From Glossina fuscipes (lineage: Eukaryota; Arthropoda; Insecta; Diptera; Glossinidae), in the NCBI RefSeq assembly GCF_014805625.2, contig NW_023998455.1, positions 1,166,982 through 1,230,981 on the forward strand: a DNA stretch of 64,000 bases. The letters run 5' to 3'. The translations under genes were made by a program, and so were the position numbers. Of the stretch, positions 22,341 through 33,689 are shown piece after piece. Under the pieces are notes generated by a model. The model did no database searches and was not told the DNA's origin. It worked only from the letters and a program-made list of their open reading frames with translations. Positions within the stretch are counted from its first letter, which is position 1; each line of letters opens with the position of its first letter.

Positions 22341-22865
22341 AGAGTATGCTGAAAATTTCCAATCTATGAGCGAACTTTTTATTCTATACTATGTCCTGTG
22401 ACTTGAAAATCCCAAACATACTCTTTATTCGGTCATTGAGTAAAATTTCTATGTTGGAATTCCTTCGACCATTTCTTGAAATTTAATATTTCTTTTGTTA
22501 AAATATTTCCCATTAATTCCTGAATGAGTGGCAGACATATTTGTCAACTGTGTCCCAAACAATCCTCTATCACACTATCGCACCATATTATTTATTAATA
22601 ATCCTACACAAATATATTGAATTCGTTTGCAAAACGCGTTTGTATATCCATCCATATACAACCCCATTAAAATGTAATAATAACGTCGTTAACGAAAAAG
22701 GAGAAGAAAAATAATAAAAATGAAAATAAAACTAAAAACTTGAAACTTGAAATTTTATGCATTAACAAATCTTTGGCTACATAGTGCGCGGTCGGTGTAC
22801 TACTGCACTACACTACCGCTCTTGCTTGCAATAAACAACAACGACCATAAAGGTTTGTGCGCGAT
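22340..22865. other. No gene recognised
   Basis: AT-rich sequence grading into the next A-rich island. Confidence 0.4.
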
Positions 22866-22869
22866 AAAC

Positions 22870-22897
<28 letters not shown>
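22870..22897 (+). repeat. Poly-A run (A28)
   Basis: Uninterrupted A28 followed by gggaaaaggg. Confidence 0.95.
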
Positions 22898-22899
<2 letters not shown>

Positions 22900-22900
<1 letters not shown>

Positions 22901-23139
22901 AAAAGGGAAAAGAAATAATTGGAAGCTTAAGTGTGATATTTTCTTTGGTTAAATGGAAATAAAGCCCTTTAGTAAATAGAACTTTTATTTGTATTTGTTT
23001 TTGTGTGTACAGAGTACGTTGATGAAGTGTAAATAAAACATAAAAGTGAGTGCAAATAAAACACCAAACACACATATGTAACTAAAAGATACATATATAA
23101 ATGTATGCGTACGCACACATATTTATACTTAGGAGAATA

Positions 23140-23176
<37 letters not shown>

Positions 23177-23449
23177 TTATGTATATGCTACATATATATG
23201 ATGTGACTGACTGACACTCACACTCCATTTATTATACAGACATATATATACATATATATATATATATATATGCGAAACATGTCAATAACACTTAGGATGA
23301 AAATACTGGGTAAACAAACATTCATAAAAACTTATGCATGTGTGCATATATGATAAAACAAATAGGAAGCAAAAGACAAGGAAGCAGTTAGTCAAGATAT
23401 GTTACGCTGGCAGCCTGACATGATTTCACTGGTCAGAGCTTTTGTACTC

Positions 23450-23480
<31 letters not shown>

Positions 23481-24165
23481 ACGACAGAAAAACACAATTT
23501 TTTTCTTTTCTGTCTTTTATGATTTACTTTGGGGCGATGACTGGCCGCTTGTGTAAGACATAATGTAGTTGAGGTAAACTCGCGATCATAATAATTATTT
23601 TGAAATCTATTTTTATGCCCATTAATGCAGATTTAGAGAGGATGTGAATAAAAAATAGTTTTGTCTTGACTTCGTTAATACTCGGTAACATTCGGCAATT
23701 CGCACAATCGCACGCTCAGTATTTTATATCCAATCAAAGATGCTCGTCTAACCCTCGGTTCTTTATTAATTTTTGTTGTAAATCAAACTCAATTCCGAGT
23801 TCAATTAAATGGAATGTGGGAAAATCAAAGTAGGCGTGTGACACACTTATACCAAGTGAAAAATGTGAGAACTTAAGAAGAGGAAGAAGAAGAAGAAAAT
23901 TTAAACTTTGTCTGGGTTATGTGCAAAGCATGGAAGCACGAATTTTGGAAGGAACAGTTGCCCGAGAGTTTCTAAAAAGAGAAGGATTGGTTGCAGAACG
24001 AAGCCGCTTGCTGCGTAATCTGCAATATGTGTTGTATGTCTACTTGAAATAAAGAGTATGAAAAATTTTCCTTAAGGCGTGTATTGCTCTCTCTAGCCCT
24101 TATCGCTTGTAATAGTCTGCCATAATGAAGTGATTTTACAACGCGGTTCGTTCAAAAGGCGAATT
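22900..24165. other. Low-complexity island with TA microsatellites
   Basis: (TA)n at 23145-23170 and 23239-23271, A15 at 23450-23465, and an AAG block at 23876-23898. No gene seen. Confidence 0.5.
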
Positions 24166-24169
24166 TCAC

Positions 24170-24435
24170 ATAAAGCGAAGCGAAAAGTGGGGTGGTTCTC
24201 CTATAATGTGTCTGCTTATAACACATTCTTGAAATCTTAATGCGGTAGGGTTTGCCCAAATATTTTTTCAGAGTCAATTCAATTGTGACAATCACGTCTC
24301 CTGTTCACGGGCTAAAATCTGAAGTGCGGTAAAGTTTACTTTGGTCATACCTACAGTGAGTGAGTGGTCAGTTACGGAAGTCATAACACTGTAGCGCCGA
24401 GTAGGGACACACCCACTAGCTGCAACCCACATCTC
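24170..24435 (-). repeat. Family C element, reverse orientation
   Basis: The reverse complement reads gtgggtgtgtccctactcgg, then gcgctacagtgttatgactt, then tttaccgcacttcag and cccgtgaacaggag. This matches the order in the copies at 26120 and 46040. The minus frame at 24292-24513 is a shadow. Confidence 0.6.
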
Positions 24436-25290
24436 CCTTCTATCTCTTTTCTCTTTCTTTCTTTCTCTTTTCTTGTTTCTTTGTGATATATATATATATA
24501 TATACATAGTCAATACATATATATGTTAAAGTCTACGTATATATCGTTTAAACTTAATATATTCCGCACTTTTGGTGCTGTAGAGTATAACAAACATTAT
24601 CGAATATCGAACAACTTTGTTTCATAAAAAAAACCAAAGCAATTATGAAAATCATATTGGGAGAGACCCTTTATGTGCAGCTATGCATTAATATTTGCTA
24701 CTAGTTGCCAATATCCACTGTTGATAGTTTGCAATGAAGAAACAAAAACTACTTCAGTTTTAAGGTCACAAGCAAGATAATCCCTTGACTATAAGGTCAG
24801 GCAATTAGTTCTATTGAAGTAATAAAACTACTACTATCATATTTCAGTTTTATGATAATAAACTGAATAAATATGTGCTGAAATGTGTTAAGAAAGTTCA
24901 ACGTTTTGTTTATAAATACACACAAACATTTATTCGAAAAAAGTTTGGTCAGTTTACATGACATGTGAAAGCCGATAGAATATCAATGAGAAAGATAAGC
25001 TTGTGAAATACGATAGCAATTAAAGGTTAAGTGCTCGTGTAAAGACATGTATAATTTTCAAAAATGATATTCATTGCCGTACAGGCACGAACTGGTGACA
25101 GGATTTTAGCGCTTTCCAATGGTTTAAGGTATTCAAAGCATAAAACTCGTGGAACGCAAGTTTTCTTGAAGGCAAAAAAAAAAAAAAAAAAAAAAAAAAA
25201 TTAACCCTTATCTTGCCCAATAAATTGTAACCATTACATCACCTCTGATTGTATTGGTTTGGAATACACGTGTGGATGGTTAGATCGATA
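24435..25290. other. No gene recognised
   Basis: CTTT microsatellite at about 24445-24475, (TA)n at 24487-24505, and A27 at 25174-25200. Confidence 0.45.
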
Positions 25291-25375
25291 TATTTTGCAA
25301 AGGCCTAATAACTACAATGCTAGTTTCTTCTTCTGCAGACAAATAGCGAACCGAGGAAATAAGAGAGAGACAAAA
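25290..25375 (+). repeat. Local duplication, copy 1, with splice-acceptor-like site
   Basis: Ctaataactacaatgct, then ttcttcttctgcag|acaaat and agcgaaccg. It pairs with 25715-25800. The pyrimidine run plus CAG at 25338 is a good acceptor shape, but no long frame follows. Confidence 0.55.
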
Positions 25376-25714
25376 AGTCTGAGGCCAGTTTACGGTTCTC
25401 GATATCGAATTTGCATTTTGTGTTGATGGTGCCTTCATTAACGAGAACTGAGTCGATAGCGTTATTTTGTTATAAACACACTGATCATATTATAAATATT
25501 CCATTGCATGTACAAGCAGCGAGCTCAACTCGATACGAGACTACCATCAATCCAAAATGCAACCGTGTCGTTTTAGTCTTTCATATCGTTCGATAGCTTG
25601 ATAACGACAACCATAAACCGATCCCTGACTTATAGTGATCCTCAGTTTTATTCTTTCATTTTCTAAACTCAAAGGACTTGACGTAAAGACGTTGCGATAC
25701 CTGGAGGCATATCG

Positions 25715-25800
25715 AAGTGTGAAGTATCCAATTAACTATAATATATTTTCCTCTCTCTACAGACAAATAACGAACAGCAAAGAGGGAAGAGCGTGGAAGA
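25715..25800 (+). repeat. Local duplication, copy 2, with splice-acceptor-like site
   Basis: Ccaattaactataatat, then ttcctctctctacag|acaaat and aacgaacag. It lies 424 bp from copy 1 in the same orientation. The acceptor-like AG ends at 25762. Short frames here (25635-25820) have no recognised motif. Confidence 0.55.
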
Positions 25801-25859
25801 ACGAACATTACAAATATTGAGCTGTGGCTGGCTTAGCTTTGCGTTACTTGCTAATGTGA

Positions 25860-26120
25860 GTGAATGAAAAAGATTGAAGAAAGAAGAAAGACCACAACAG
25901 TTTGAATGATTAAGACGACTTCATCGTGACGTCGCTTGTCCCATTTTCAATGCACTCTTCTACCTGCTGGTCACTTTGCTAATATTATTTCTGGGATAAA
26001 TTTAAGAAATTAATCTTAAGCAGTTTTTAAGGATATGACTAAGACAAGAGCATCACTATAATTAGATCCTTATTCAGGCATCTCCGTTTCTTACTTTTTG
26101 TTACTTTCTTAAACGAAGGA
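25860..26120. other. No feature seen
   Basis: Unremarkable unique-looking sequence. Confidence 0.35.
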
Positions 26121-26600
26121 AGAATTTTATATACAATATATCGCTCAATAAGTACGTAGGATCAGGGCCGCTGCTTTCATATTTCGTCATTCGAATGCAC
26201 TCCATGTGTGTTCATGAATATTACACTATGTGTGTCCCAAAATACGAATGCTCTAACTTTCCCAATCAACCTTAACCGATCGCTCGGACAGTATTTACTA
26301 GTCGTGCAACACGGTGTGGTCCAGAAAGGGCAGGCAAAGAGAAGGGATGTTCTGGCAGCATTATACTACACCAACCAGTAAGTGTTGTGCCTTTACCGAC
26401 TGAGACCATTCACTATAGCTGCGACGCTATTAAGCAACCCCACCGCACTGCACATTTGGACCCGCGAGTACTTACTTTTTAGACACGATTCTTACTTACT
26501 CGGCTACTTGTGCGTAACTTTTGCATTTTTGATTGCCTTGGACGGGTTTCGCCGCTTGATAACCACTCGTCTGAATGGTGATGATGAATCCATGTTTTAT
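26120..26600 (+). repeat. Family C element, longest copy
   Basis: Begins tatcgctcaataagtacgta and ggatcaggg, then tttcgtcattcgaatgcact. It continues through tgcctttaccgactgagacc, ttcactatagctgcgacgct, aaccccaccgcactgcaca, acccgcgagtacttac and tactcggctacttgtgc. Shared in the same order with 39780-39960 and 46040-46420. The 127-codon frame at 26382-26765 spans the repeat edge and is not convincing as a gene. Confidence 0.6.
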
Positions 26601-26925
26601 TCATTGTCACATATCACAGGGGGGAAATTCTTTTTATTTCGCCTAAACAGCAAAATGAGCAAATCCACTATCCAGTTCGAACAGGGCTTTTTCATGGAGT
26701 GTGCTCAGTCGAAGGAAACGGGTGGTTGTAGACTGGTTATTCCAATTGAAACACATCAGAAATAGTAATAAGAGATTATGTCTTGAATAGCGTAATATTT
26801 CACATTGACTTGGGTGGGCCATCGTCGCTGTGGAATTCACCCTCGGTAACGTTCAGAGCAGCCGAGCAGATAAGAACCATGGTCATCAAGTAATTGTCCG
26901 TGGGTTCAAAACTCAAGCGCGTTAG
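26600..26925. other. No gene recognised
   Basis: Unique-looking sequence between repeat families. Confidence 0.35.
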
Positions 26926-26929
26926 AGTT

Positions 26930-27085
26930 CGCTTTCATTTTAGCTATAATAAGTGCTCAGTCGATAAAAGCATAACACTTACCGATTTAGGCACACACTC
27001 ACTGGGCCTTGGCCTTCATCTCTTCATATCATTCTTTTTCCTAACATCTTTTTGGCGTTACACGAATAGAGGACATTTTCTCAAT
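26930..27085 (+). repeat. Dispersed repeat family K, copy 3
   Basis: Cataacacttaccgattta, then tctttttggcgttacacga and atagaggacattttctca align in order with the copies at 2110 and 10740. Followed by A24 at 27102-27125. Confidence 0.5.
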
Positions 27086-27101
27086 GACGGACGAGTCATA
27101 T

Positions 27102-27125
27102 AAAAAAAAAAAAAAAAAAAAAAAA
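27102..27125 (+). repeat. Poly-A run (A24)
   Basis: Uninterrupted; sits just after the family K copy, so it could be an insertion tail. Confidence 0.9.
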
Positions 27126-27419
27126 CTAATGGCCGGAATAAAACTTTGACATATTTCGCTCGAAAGATCGAGACTATCTAAAAATTATATGAACTCATCA
27201 ATATCCGCAACATCTATATATTATCTTACGGACTTATTGAGCGATGTATTATCAAGTGTAGCAATGAAAAACAAAAACAAAAAAAAAAAATTAAAGAGGA
27301 AACTTGCACAGACAACTCTTGGAAACTTAATGATTGCTTATGTGCGATTATGGGTATATACCACAAAGAAAAAAAGAACAAAAAAAAAAGCGGAAACAAT
27401 TTTGCTACATTTCACTCAC
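27126..27419 (-). other. Start of the long intron after the ZAD exon
   Basis: A/T-rich sequence with short poly-A runs on the plus strand. No acceptor followed by a C-x2-C frame that would finish the ZAD domain was seen here or further along on the minus strand. The intron therefore appears to exceed several kb. Confidence 0.45.
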
Positions 27420-27422
27420 CTG
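27413..27422 (-). other. Splice donor closing the ZAD exon
   Basis: On the minus strand the exon ends CAG and continues GTGAGTG, matching the donor consensus MAG|GTRAGT. The cut falls between codons (phase 0), directly after the conserved W-Q-L-Q stretch. Past the donor the frame reads only four more codons before TAG, which supports real splicing here. Confidence 0.75.
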
Positions 27423-28010
27423 CAATTGCCAAATATGCATTTCTTGCAAAATATTCTCCATATTACTTTGACCCTTTGCCGTAGCTTTGGCTGTAGCCGT
27501 AACACTATCGAACCCTATATTATTGCCGCTTGTAGATGATGAACCCGATGTTGAAATTGCTGATGAAGGGTTATCAAGCGCTATTGATTGTGCATCTAAA
27601 TGCGAATAGCAGGTGGTTGACGAGGTATTAAAAGGTGATATTTTTGCATTTGTTGTATTTGCTGTATTTGCTGATGTTGCAGTTCCCGCTGTGGATGTTG
27701 TTGTTTTTGCGGTATTAAAGAGATCATAAAGTTCCGTATTTGTTTTACCACAACTACGACACAATTCGACGTCATCATCGTTATTATCGAACAATAATGG
27801 AATAGAATTGTTTTTGTTATTGCGAGCAGATGTTGACGCCGTTGAGACTGGCATGCTAGTGGGCAACAGATATTCATTGTTCTTATTAACGTGCGTAGAT
27901 GTCGTTGTAAATGTTGTTACTGTTATTCCGATACTGTCTGTAGATGAATATGTATCTGTTGTGGTTGCTGTTGTTTTTGTTGTTAATGATGATATCGAAG
28001 GGTTAGTCAT
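27420..28010 (-). CDS. ZAD zinc-finger transcription factor, first coding exon (partial)
   Basis: This exon encodes the first 197 residues of a protein whose ZAD (zinc-finger associated domain) begins at residue 84. ZAD proteins are insect nuclear C2H2 factors; the domain binds one zinc through four cysteines and dimerises. Seen here: V-E-L-C-R-S-C-G at 81-88 gives the first Cys pair (C84, C87), followed by L-Y-D-L-F (94-98), the usual sequence after it. I-L-Q-E-M-H-I-W-Q-L-Q (187-197) fits the helix that precedes the second Cys pair. The frame then runs into CAG|GTGAGT, a near-consensus donor in phase 0, so the second Cys pair and the C2H2 fingers must be in later exons, which I could not find. 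Residues 1-80 are Thr/Ser/Asn-rich. About 85 Thr/Ser/Ala/Asn-rich residues (100-186) separate the two ZAD halves, far more than usual. The start ATG has a good fly context (aacaATGa) and an in-frame TAG 42 bp upstream. The member of the family cannot be named. Confidence 0.75.
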
Positions 28011-28900
28011 TGTTGTTAATGGCTTAAGCAGATGTATTTTAAGAGGTAACTATGGTTTTTTGTCGATTTTCTTTCCTTTTTTGTTTTTTTTATTATGTTT
28101 GCAAGTCTCTGGCGAAGTTTGCTTCTCGGCCGCTTTTATAATAATAATAATAATAAAAAGAAGAAGAGATAAAATAAAAAAACTTGTTTATTCGCACTTT
28201 TTTTTTCCATTTAACACATTTGTAATGAATTTTCTTATATTTGTTTAGGCTCTATATTTTTTTTTTTCTTTTTGTTTTTTCTTTCTATTCATTCACTTTT
28301 TCTTGCTTTGCTTTATATTATTTTAGAAGATTTTTTCCATTTTTTTTTTTTGCTAAAACATATTTCACGCTTGTTCATGTTTACAAAGAATGAAAAAAAC
28401 CGACATTCACATTTATGTTTTCTTATAAGAGCTCCCACACACACGCTCGCTTACAAGCTCTCTCATACACTACACTTTTATTTCTCGTGCATGCTTATTA
28501 TTATTACTTTCAGACAGTCACGGTCATGTAAACAGATTTTTATACTTTTCTTATATTGTCCTCCGTAGAAAAAGAAATACAATGACGATGATGATGATAA
28601 TGATAATGACGATGATGATGATGACAATAACAATAATAATGATAATAATAACAATGATGACGATTCGATTTTTTTCTCTTTTTTTTTTTTCTTCTTTTTT
28701 AGTTCCTTTTACCACTTGATAGTTTGTTGTGCGATATGGGAAGGCATTCATACACTTTTCATACATTTCATCATGGTGGCTGGTGCATTGCATGTGTGGG
28801 GTAATGTCTGCTTACTTATATAAGAATCTGTAATGAAAAAAAAATTAATAAGAGAGGTTAGGTAAGAAGTCAGCGCAAGAGAGAGTGAGAGAAAAATAAA
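28011..28900 (-). other. 5' flank or 5' UTR of the ZAD gene
   Basis: T-rich on the plus strand, so A/AAC-rich on the gene's strand, as fly 5' UTRs often are. Contains (ATA)n at about 28138-28157, poly-T runs, and an imperfect GAT/AAT/ACA trinucleotide block at 28581-28664. In-frame stops exclude an upstream coding extension of this exon. I cannot place a transcription start. Confidence 0.4.
28581..28664 (+). repeat. GAT/AAT/ACA trinucleotide block
   Basis: About 28 imperfect trinucleotides (gatgatgat, aataat, gacgat). It gives an Ile/Val-rich shadow frame on the minus strand. Confidence 0.9.
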
Positions 28901-29100
28901 GAAAGAAAAACGGAGAGAACTTGAAAAGAACTTTTATGTGCAAAGAGTTTCCCAAAATGAACTCATCTTTTAATAAAATAAATTATTACATTTTATAATT
29001 AATTATACAACAAAAAGTTGATAAAAAGTAAAGAGCACAAATAAGTATGAATATGAATTGATTAAACTAAGTAAACGTTTGATTTATTTTAATTTTTTTA
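28900..29100. other. No feature seen
   Basis: AT-rich. Confidence 0.35.
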
Positions 29101-29330
29101 CTAATATTTTACAATCTTGCCGTATACGAGAGTTTTTAGAATCTGTACTATGCCACTTGTCGGGTAAGATATACGTATTTTGTGCAGACTTAGGTAACAC
29201 GTAGAAGGATTTGGGAATACACCCATCATCCACTTACCACTTGTCTGTCAGTCTATCAAAAGACGATCGCTGTTAAAAATGATTCGGATCTGACCATGTT
29301 TTCGATCGTACAAGCCCTTATCTTCATAGC
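29100..29330 (-). repeat. Family A element, reverse orientation
   Basis: Ccacttgtctgtcagtctat is the reversed core. It is flanked by a reversed tail at about 29190 and by gattcggatctgaccatg, the reversed counterpart of the accattttcaatag block. Confidence 0.55.
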
Positions 29331-29414
29331 AAAAATCGCTTAATAATAGTATTTAAATTGGTGAAAAGACTTTCGATCGGATGGGGAAAATTTTTTGAAC
29401 TTCTTGCCACATAG

Positions 29415-29590
29415 TCGTTCCGAAGGAAACTGATCCTTGCAAGGTAAAAAGACCTAATTTTCTTTGCTTCCTGATGAAAAGTCGTTCATAATAATAATTT
29501 GACATAAAAATTAACCATATAAAAGTTCTAACAAAAAATAAACCTTTGCATGGCAAAAGGGCCTGATTTTTAATCCTTTATCATAATAAT
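29415..29590 (+). repeat. Two-copy tandem repeat, period about 111 bp
   Basis: Ccttgcaaggtaaaaagacc then taattttctttgcttcctga (about 29431) aligns with cctttgcatggcaaaagggc then ctgatttttaatcctttatc (about 29542). The minus frame at 29353-29556 is a shadow. Confidence 0.6.
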
Positions 29591-30160
29591 TGCTGCTTAG
29601 AGTAAATTAACCGTAGGGAATTTGGATTACATAGGTCTATTTTTTAGACCACACCTTATATGAGGGCTCTCAAACAACCAAGCCCTTTAATGACGATAAA
29701 GTTTGTTATGAGAGATACATGATACATTCGAACTATGCAAACAATTGTAAGGACAATTAAAAAATTATGGTTTATAGTTGCCGGCAGCCGCCAAGCGAGG
29801 AGACGTCAAAATATTTTGGCCTTCGTTGGATAACATACCGCCCCATTAACTTCAAAGGATAAGTTTGTCGTATCCTAACAAAGTGCTTGATAATACGGTA
29901 AAATTTTTGAACAAAAATCGGCTCGACGTGGAAAGCAAGACCGCTTTTAAATAAACAAATGAAACCTCACTGTGGTGGTCCTGCACTTGGTGGAAGTGTT
30001 TAGTCAGCACGAAAAAAACTTTTCTAGGAGAACGAAAAATTTACTAAAGCGATTGTGGACGAAGCGAAGTTCTGGATGGGAGATCTGGGCATTTCCTATT
30101 CCTATTAGTATTTATTTTGACCGATGAGTGCAATCAGGCTAGTCGTGTAATAAAATAAGG
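29590..30160. other. No gene recognised
   Basis: Somewhat GC-richer around 29780-30080. No frame longer than chance. Confidence 0.35.
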
Positions 30161-30400
30161 CGTTCTAAGGGGAGTGTTCCGATCCGAAAAATTTTCAAGA
30201 GTGTTGGTCCGGTGTATCAAACTTCATGAAAATATCTTCAAAATTGGGATATGTAGATTCAACACTGGAAAGCAAGATATACGTACGGGCAGACAGATTA
30301 AGTCGATGCAGAATCGCTTCCGGTGTAATAAAAGATGCGCCTACCTCCCAAGCCCTCCTGGGTGTTACATACACAAGGATTTAATCGCTTAGTAATCTTG
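30160..30400 (+). repeat. Family A element
   Basis: Ttccgatccgaaaaattttc, then cttcatgaaaatatcttca, then the core gtacgggcagacagatt, then gtgtaataaaagatgcgcct and gccctcctgggtgttacat. Confidence 0.7.
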
Positions 30401-30870
30401 AAGCATAAAAGTCTCAAACTAATTCCACTTTGGGATACCCTGCATATGTAAAATAATTTTAGTGCGGCACCTTGCAATGTCAATTGCTTCTCATAACTTT
30501 GGTATGGAAAAACATCACAGGAGAGAGAGAGAGTGAGAGAGAGAGAAAGAGAGAGAGAGGCTTCAATGTTAAATTATGCATTAAATCTTCTTTCGTGGCT
30601 AGCAACAATTTTTTATCTTTCTTTCACATTTCAAAGGTATTATAAAGAGCTCTCAAATTCCAATTATGTGGCGGAATCTCTCTTCATAATGTGACTATTT
30701 TTTCTACGAAATTTTTCCTACAAAATGAGGAGTTTTTCTATCTTATTTATACCCTGGCTTCTGCAGCATTCATGTTCCTTTTGTAAAAGCAGAAGCAAAA
30801 AAAAAAAACAAAACGCGAGAAAACATAGTAAACAGTAACTGAGAACTTGAACAGGAAAGAAAGAGATACC
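30400..30870. other. Spacer with (GA)n
   Basis: (GA)n at 30520-30560 with two interruptions. No gene seen. Confidence 0.5.
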
Positions 30871-31500
30871 ATATACACAAGAGACTATTTTTTTGGTTTT
30901 ACTTATTTTATTAAAATAAACACTAACAACAATAACAAGAAGAAGAAGAACAAGGGTTAAAACGTGGGCTATTGTTTGTCTTGTGTTTGCATCTCTTTAT
31001 TTTTTTTTTTTTTTGTTGTTTCTTGACTTTACCGAGCATGAGTGTGCGTAAATTTAGAAACCTGCTACCACCACTTGTTGTTTGCTTTTTATGATTATAT
31101 GCATATGTGTGTTTTTTTTTCTTTTTTCCTTCTGTATTTACTTTTACTTTAGAAAAAATACTTTTTCAAATATTTTCTTTTTATTCATCTTCTTCTTTTT
31201 CCGTACTATTTTGGCTACATAAATAGTTTTTGAGGCCAATGAATGGTTTGTGCCGTATGGTGTCTTAGTGAATATAAAATCATCTCACATCTACTCGATC
31301 TACTCATCATCTCATCACGTAGAGTAGCCAGTAATCCCATTGTATTGTATTATCTTTAAGCAAACAATGTATATGTATATATGCGGGGGTCTCGTACAAG
31401 TTTATTTATGCATGTCGTCATATACACTCGCTGTGGTATGTTTTATATAAAAAAAAAAGAGAAAAACATTTATGTATTATAGCGTTTTTATGAAGAGGTT
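30870..31500. other. Low-complexity island
   Basis: AAC/AAG block at about 30925-30953, T18 near 30999-31016, poly-T runs, and repeated catctactcgatctactcat phrases at about 31287-31310. No coding frame. Confidence 0.45.
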
Positions 31501-31760
31501 CGGTTGAGAGACGAGATATTTTGTTTTGAAATAGCTTTAAACGCAAATAAAGCCAATAAATTTCAGGTCAATTAAAGCAACAAAGGAATGCAATTTGATA
31601 AATACCCGTCAGATTTTTGATGCGAAACTCTGGCAAGTATAAAAAACAAAGAAAGAAATTTCGCTATGGTTATCCTGTAACAGTAGGTCCGAAACGAAAA
31701 CATTGATGTATTATCGACTGATATAAGTAATAACCGCTACATCAAGACTTAGACTTGACA
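31500..31760. other. No feature seen
   Basis: Unremarkable AT-rich sequence. Confidence 0.35.
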
Positions 31761-32160
31761 CGGCACAACCATACACTATCAAATATGTAAATATGAAACC
31801 GGAATTTGTCTGTAGATGGCCACATGTACATACACTATTTCATATTATTATTAGAAATATCAAAAAGAATCCGTATGTGTACATTGTGTAGAGGTAAAAA
31901 GGCACTACCAGATATGTAAATATGAAATTGGAATTTTTTCCCATAGATGACCTTAACACCACGTGGACATACACACTTGCACTTTATTATTACAGATACA
32001 AGGGAAAAGATATACGTATGCATTGTGCAGGGGAAGAATTGCACTACCAGATATGTACATATGTAACCGATATATGACCCTGATACTACGCATATAGGGC
32101 ATACATATATATTTTGCATTAATATTAGAAGTATAAAGGAAAATACATATGCATGTAATG
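31760..32160 (+). repeat. Tandem repeat family M, about 135-bp unit, three copies
   Basis: Gatatgtaaatatgaaattg then gaatttgtc or gaatttttt, then a gatggcca or gatgacc block and gtgcattgtgcag-type ends. Unit starts are at about 31775, 31911 and 32040. An isolated relative lies at 12640-12725. The 94-codon minus frame at 31835-32119 is a shadow. Confidence 0.75.
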
Positions 32161-32945
32161 TATAATGAAATTACGAAAAATAATTAAAAAAAAGGAAAAA
32201 CGGCAAAAGCTTTTTTGCCATACCAACATAATAATGAATTTTTATTTACGACCATATCTTAACAGTTTGACAATGACTTTTAAATAAAAGAAAATACTCT
32301 CGTTGCCGAGTAACGCAGAAAACAATGCGCTGAACAGGCGACAAAAAGAAGAAGAAGAAGCAGAAATACACATCAACGAAGTACGCTTGCACAAACCTAG
32401 CAGAGAGGAGTTTTAGTCGTTGAAATGACGCGACTACAGACGAACGGAGCCTTAAGACATTTTTAGTAATTAATTTTTATTTATTTATTTATTAATTTTT
32501 TCCTTTTTTTTACTTCTCTCTCTATTTAATTTATTTTCATAAATGCCTTTTTGGACATTATAATTAATATTAACATTTTGTATTATAAATATTTTTATTA
32601 TATTTTTTTTTCGCAGAATGCTTGAGACATAATTCTCAGTTTACATTATATGTTTATGTTGGAAAATTAATTTCAAGCGTATAATTGAATTTTATCCTGA
32701 GAATTTTCGAGTATTTATATTTGATAAAAGAGAGATAGAGAAAAAGAGAGAGCGAGATGCCAAATTTCTAGGATCAAAGTATTCCTATCTAAATGCGTGC
32801 ATACCACTTTATGTATGTATGGTTATCGAAGAGAAGAGGACATACCTGCTGATGCTTTTATTATTCTCGCGCAAGAACTCGAACATAGAGGAACCGCAAA
32901 TGTGAACATTTTTAGAATCTTTAACTGCTTACCCAACAGAATATA

Positions 32946-32980
<35 letters not shown>

Positions 32981-33230
32981 AAGACAAAAGAGCCACAACC
33001 GCTTTTTACTGCGCTATGGCATAAGATAAGTTATGTGCATATGTAGCAGACTTTGGTAATGTTCAAATAATCTTAGATTATAAAATAACAAGTAAGAAAA
33101 ATTTATTCGGTCGTCACTGAATCTCTCATACCCATCACCGTTATCTTAAAAGAGCCAAAACGAGTAAAGGAAAGGAAATTTTCATGCTCTTTAATATGGA
33201 GTGGGCGCGGTTAGTTTTTTTTTATATTCA
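32160..33230. other. AT-rich spacer
   Basis: TTTA block at about 32477-32497 and A33 at 32947-32979. No gene recognised. Confidence 0.45.
32947..32979 (+). repeat. Poly-A run (A33)
   Basis: Uninterrupted A33, one of the longest mononucleotide runs in the window. Confidence 0.95.
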
Positions 33231-33480
33231 AAATAAAAGTTTTTGTGGCATAGACGTGTGGGCTTTTGTAGGCGTATCTTTGGAAAAGTTTTCAGTCACG
33301 TCCGAATTCTTTTGCATATTTTTAGGCGATATTTATCTGTATATTTCCGCTAACGGGAGAATAATTACCACAAATATTACAAAGTTGCGCAGACAAAAAG
33401 GTGGGACAGACGAACAGACAGACTTATTTAGGTGCATTCCAAATTTGGCTCTGTCCAAGAATTTATATATTTGAAAGGGG
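33230..33480 (+). repeat. Family A-like element
   Basis: Gggacagacgaacagacaga core followed by ttaggtgcattcc. The 5' blocks are weakly preserved. A 96-codon frame at 33184-33474 covers it and ends with it; treated as a shadow. Confidence 0.5.
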
Positions 33481-33689
33481 TTTTAAAGCTTACGTCTACG
33501 CCTTATAAAGGTATTGAAAAAAAAATTATATTTTGCTAAGCTATAATGTTAAGTAGACGTAGTCAAGTTTTTGCATTTACAGCATCGCCCATAGAATGTG
33601 CGTTTAAATCTTTGTATATTTATCTGCCGTAGCTTATAAGTAATGAGCCGACATGAATTTGTTATTGCTTTAAAAAAAAAGAGGTGTTC

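Noticed and set aside
26382..26765. 127-codon plus frame
   Set aside because: Starts inside a family C repeat, and related copies elsewhere do not keep the frame.
27405..27419. Four extra codons and stop after the ZAD exon (VSEM)
   Set aside because: They lie past a strong GTGAGT donor and would truncate the ZAD fold.
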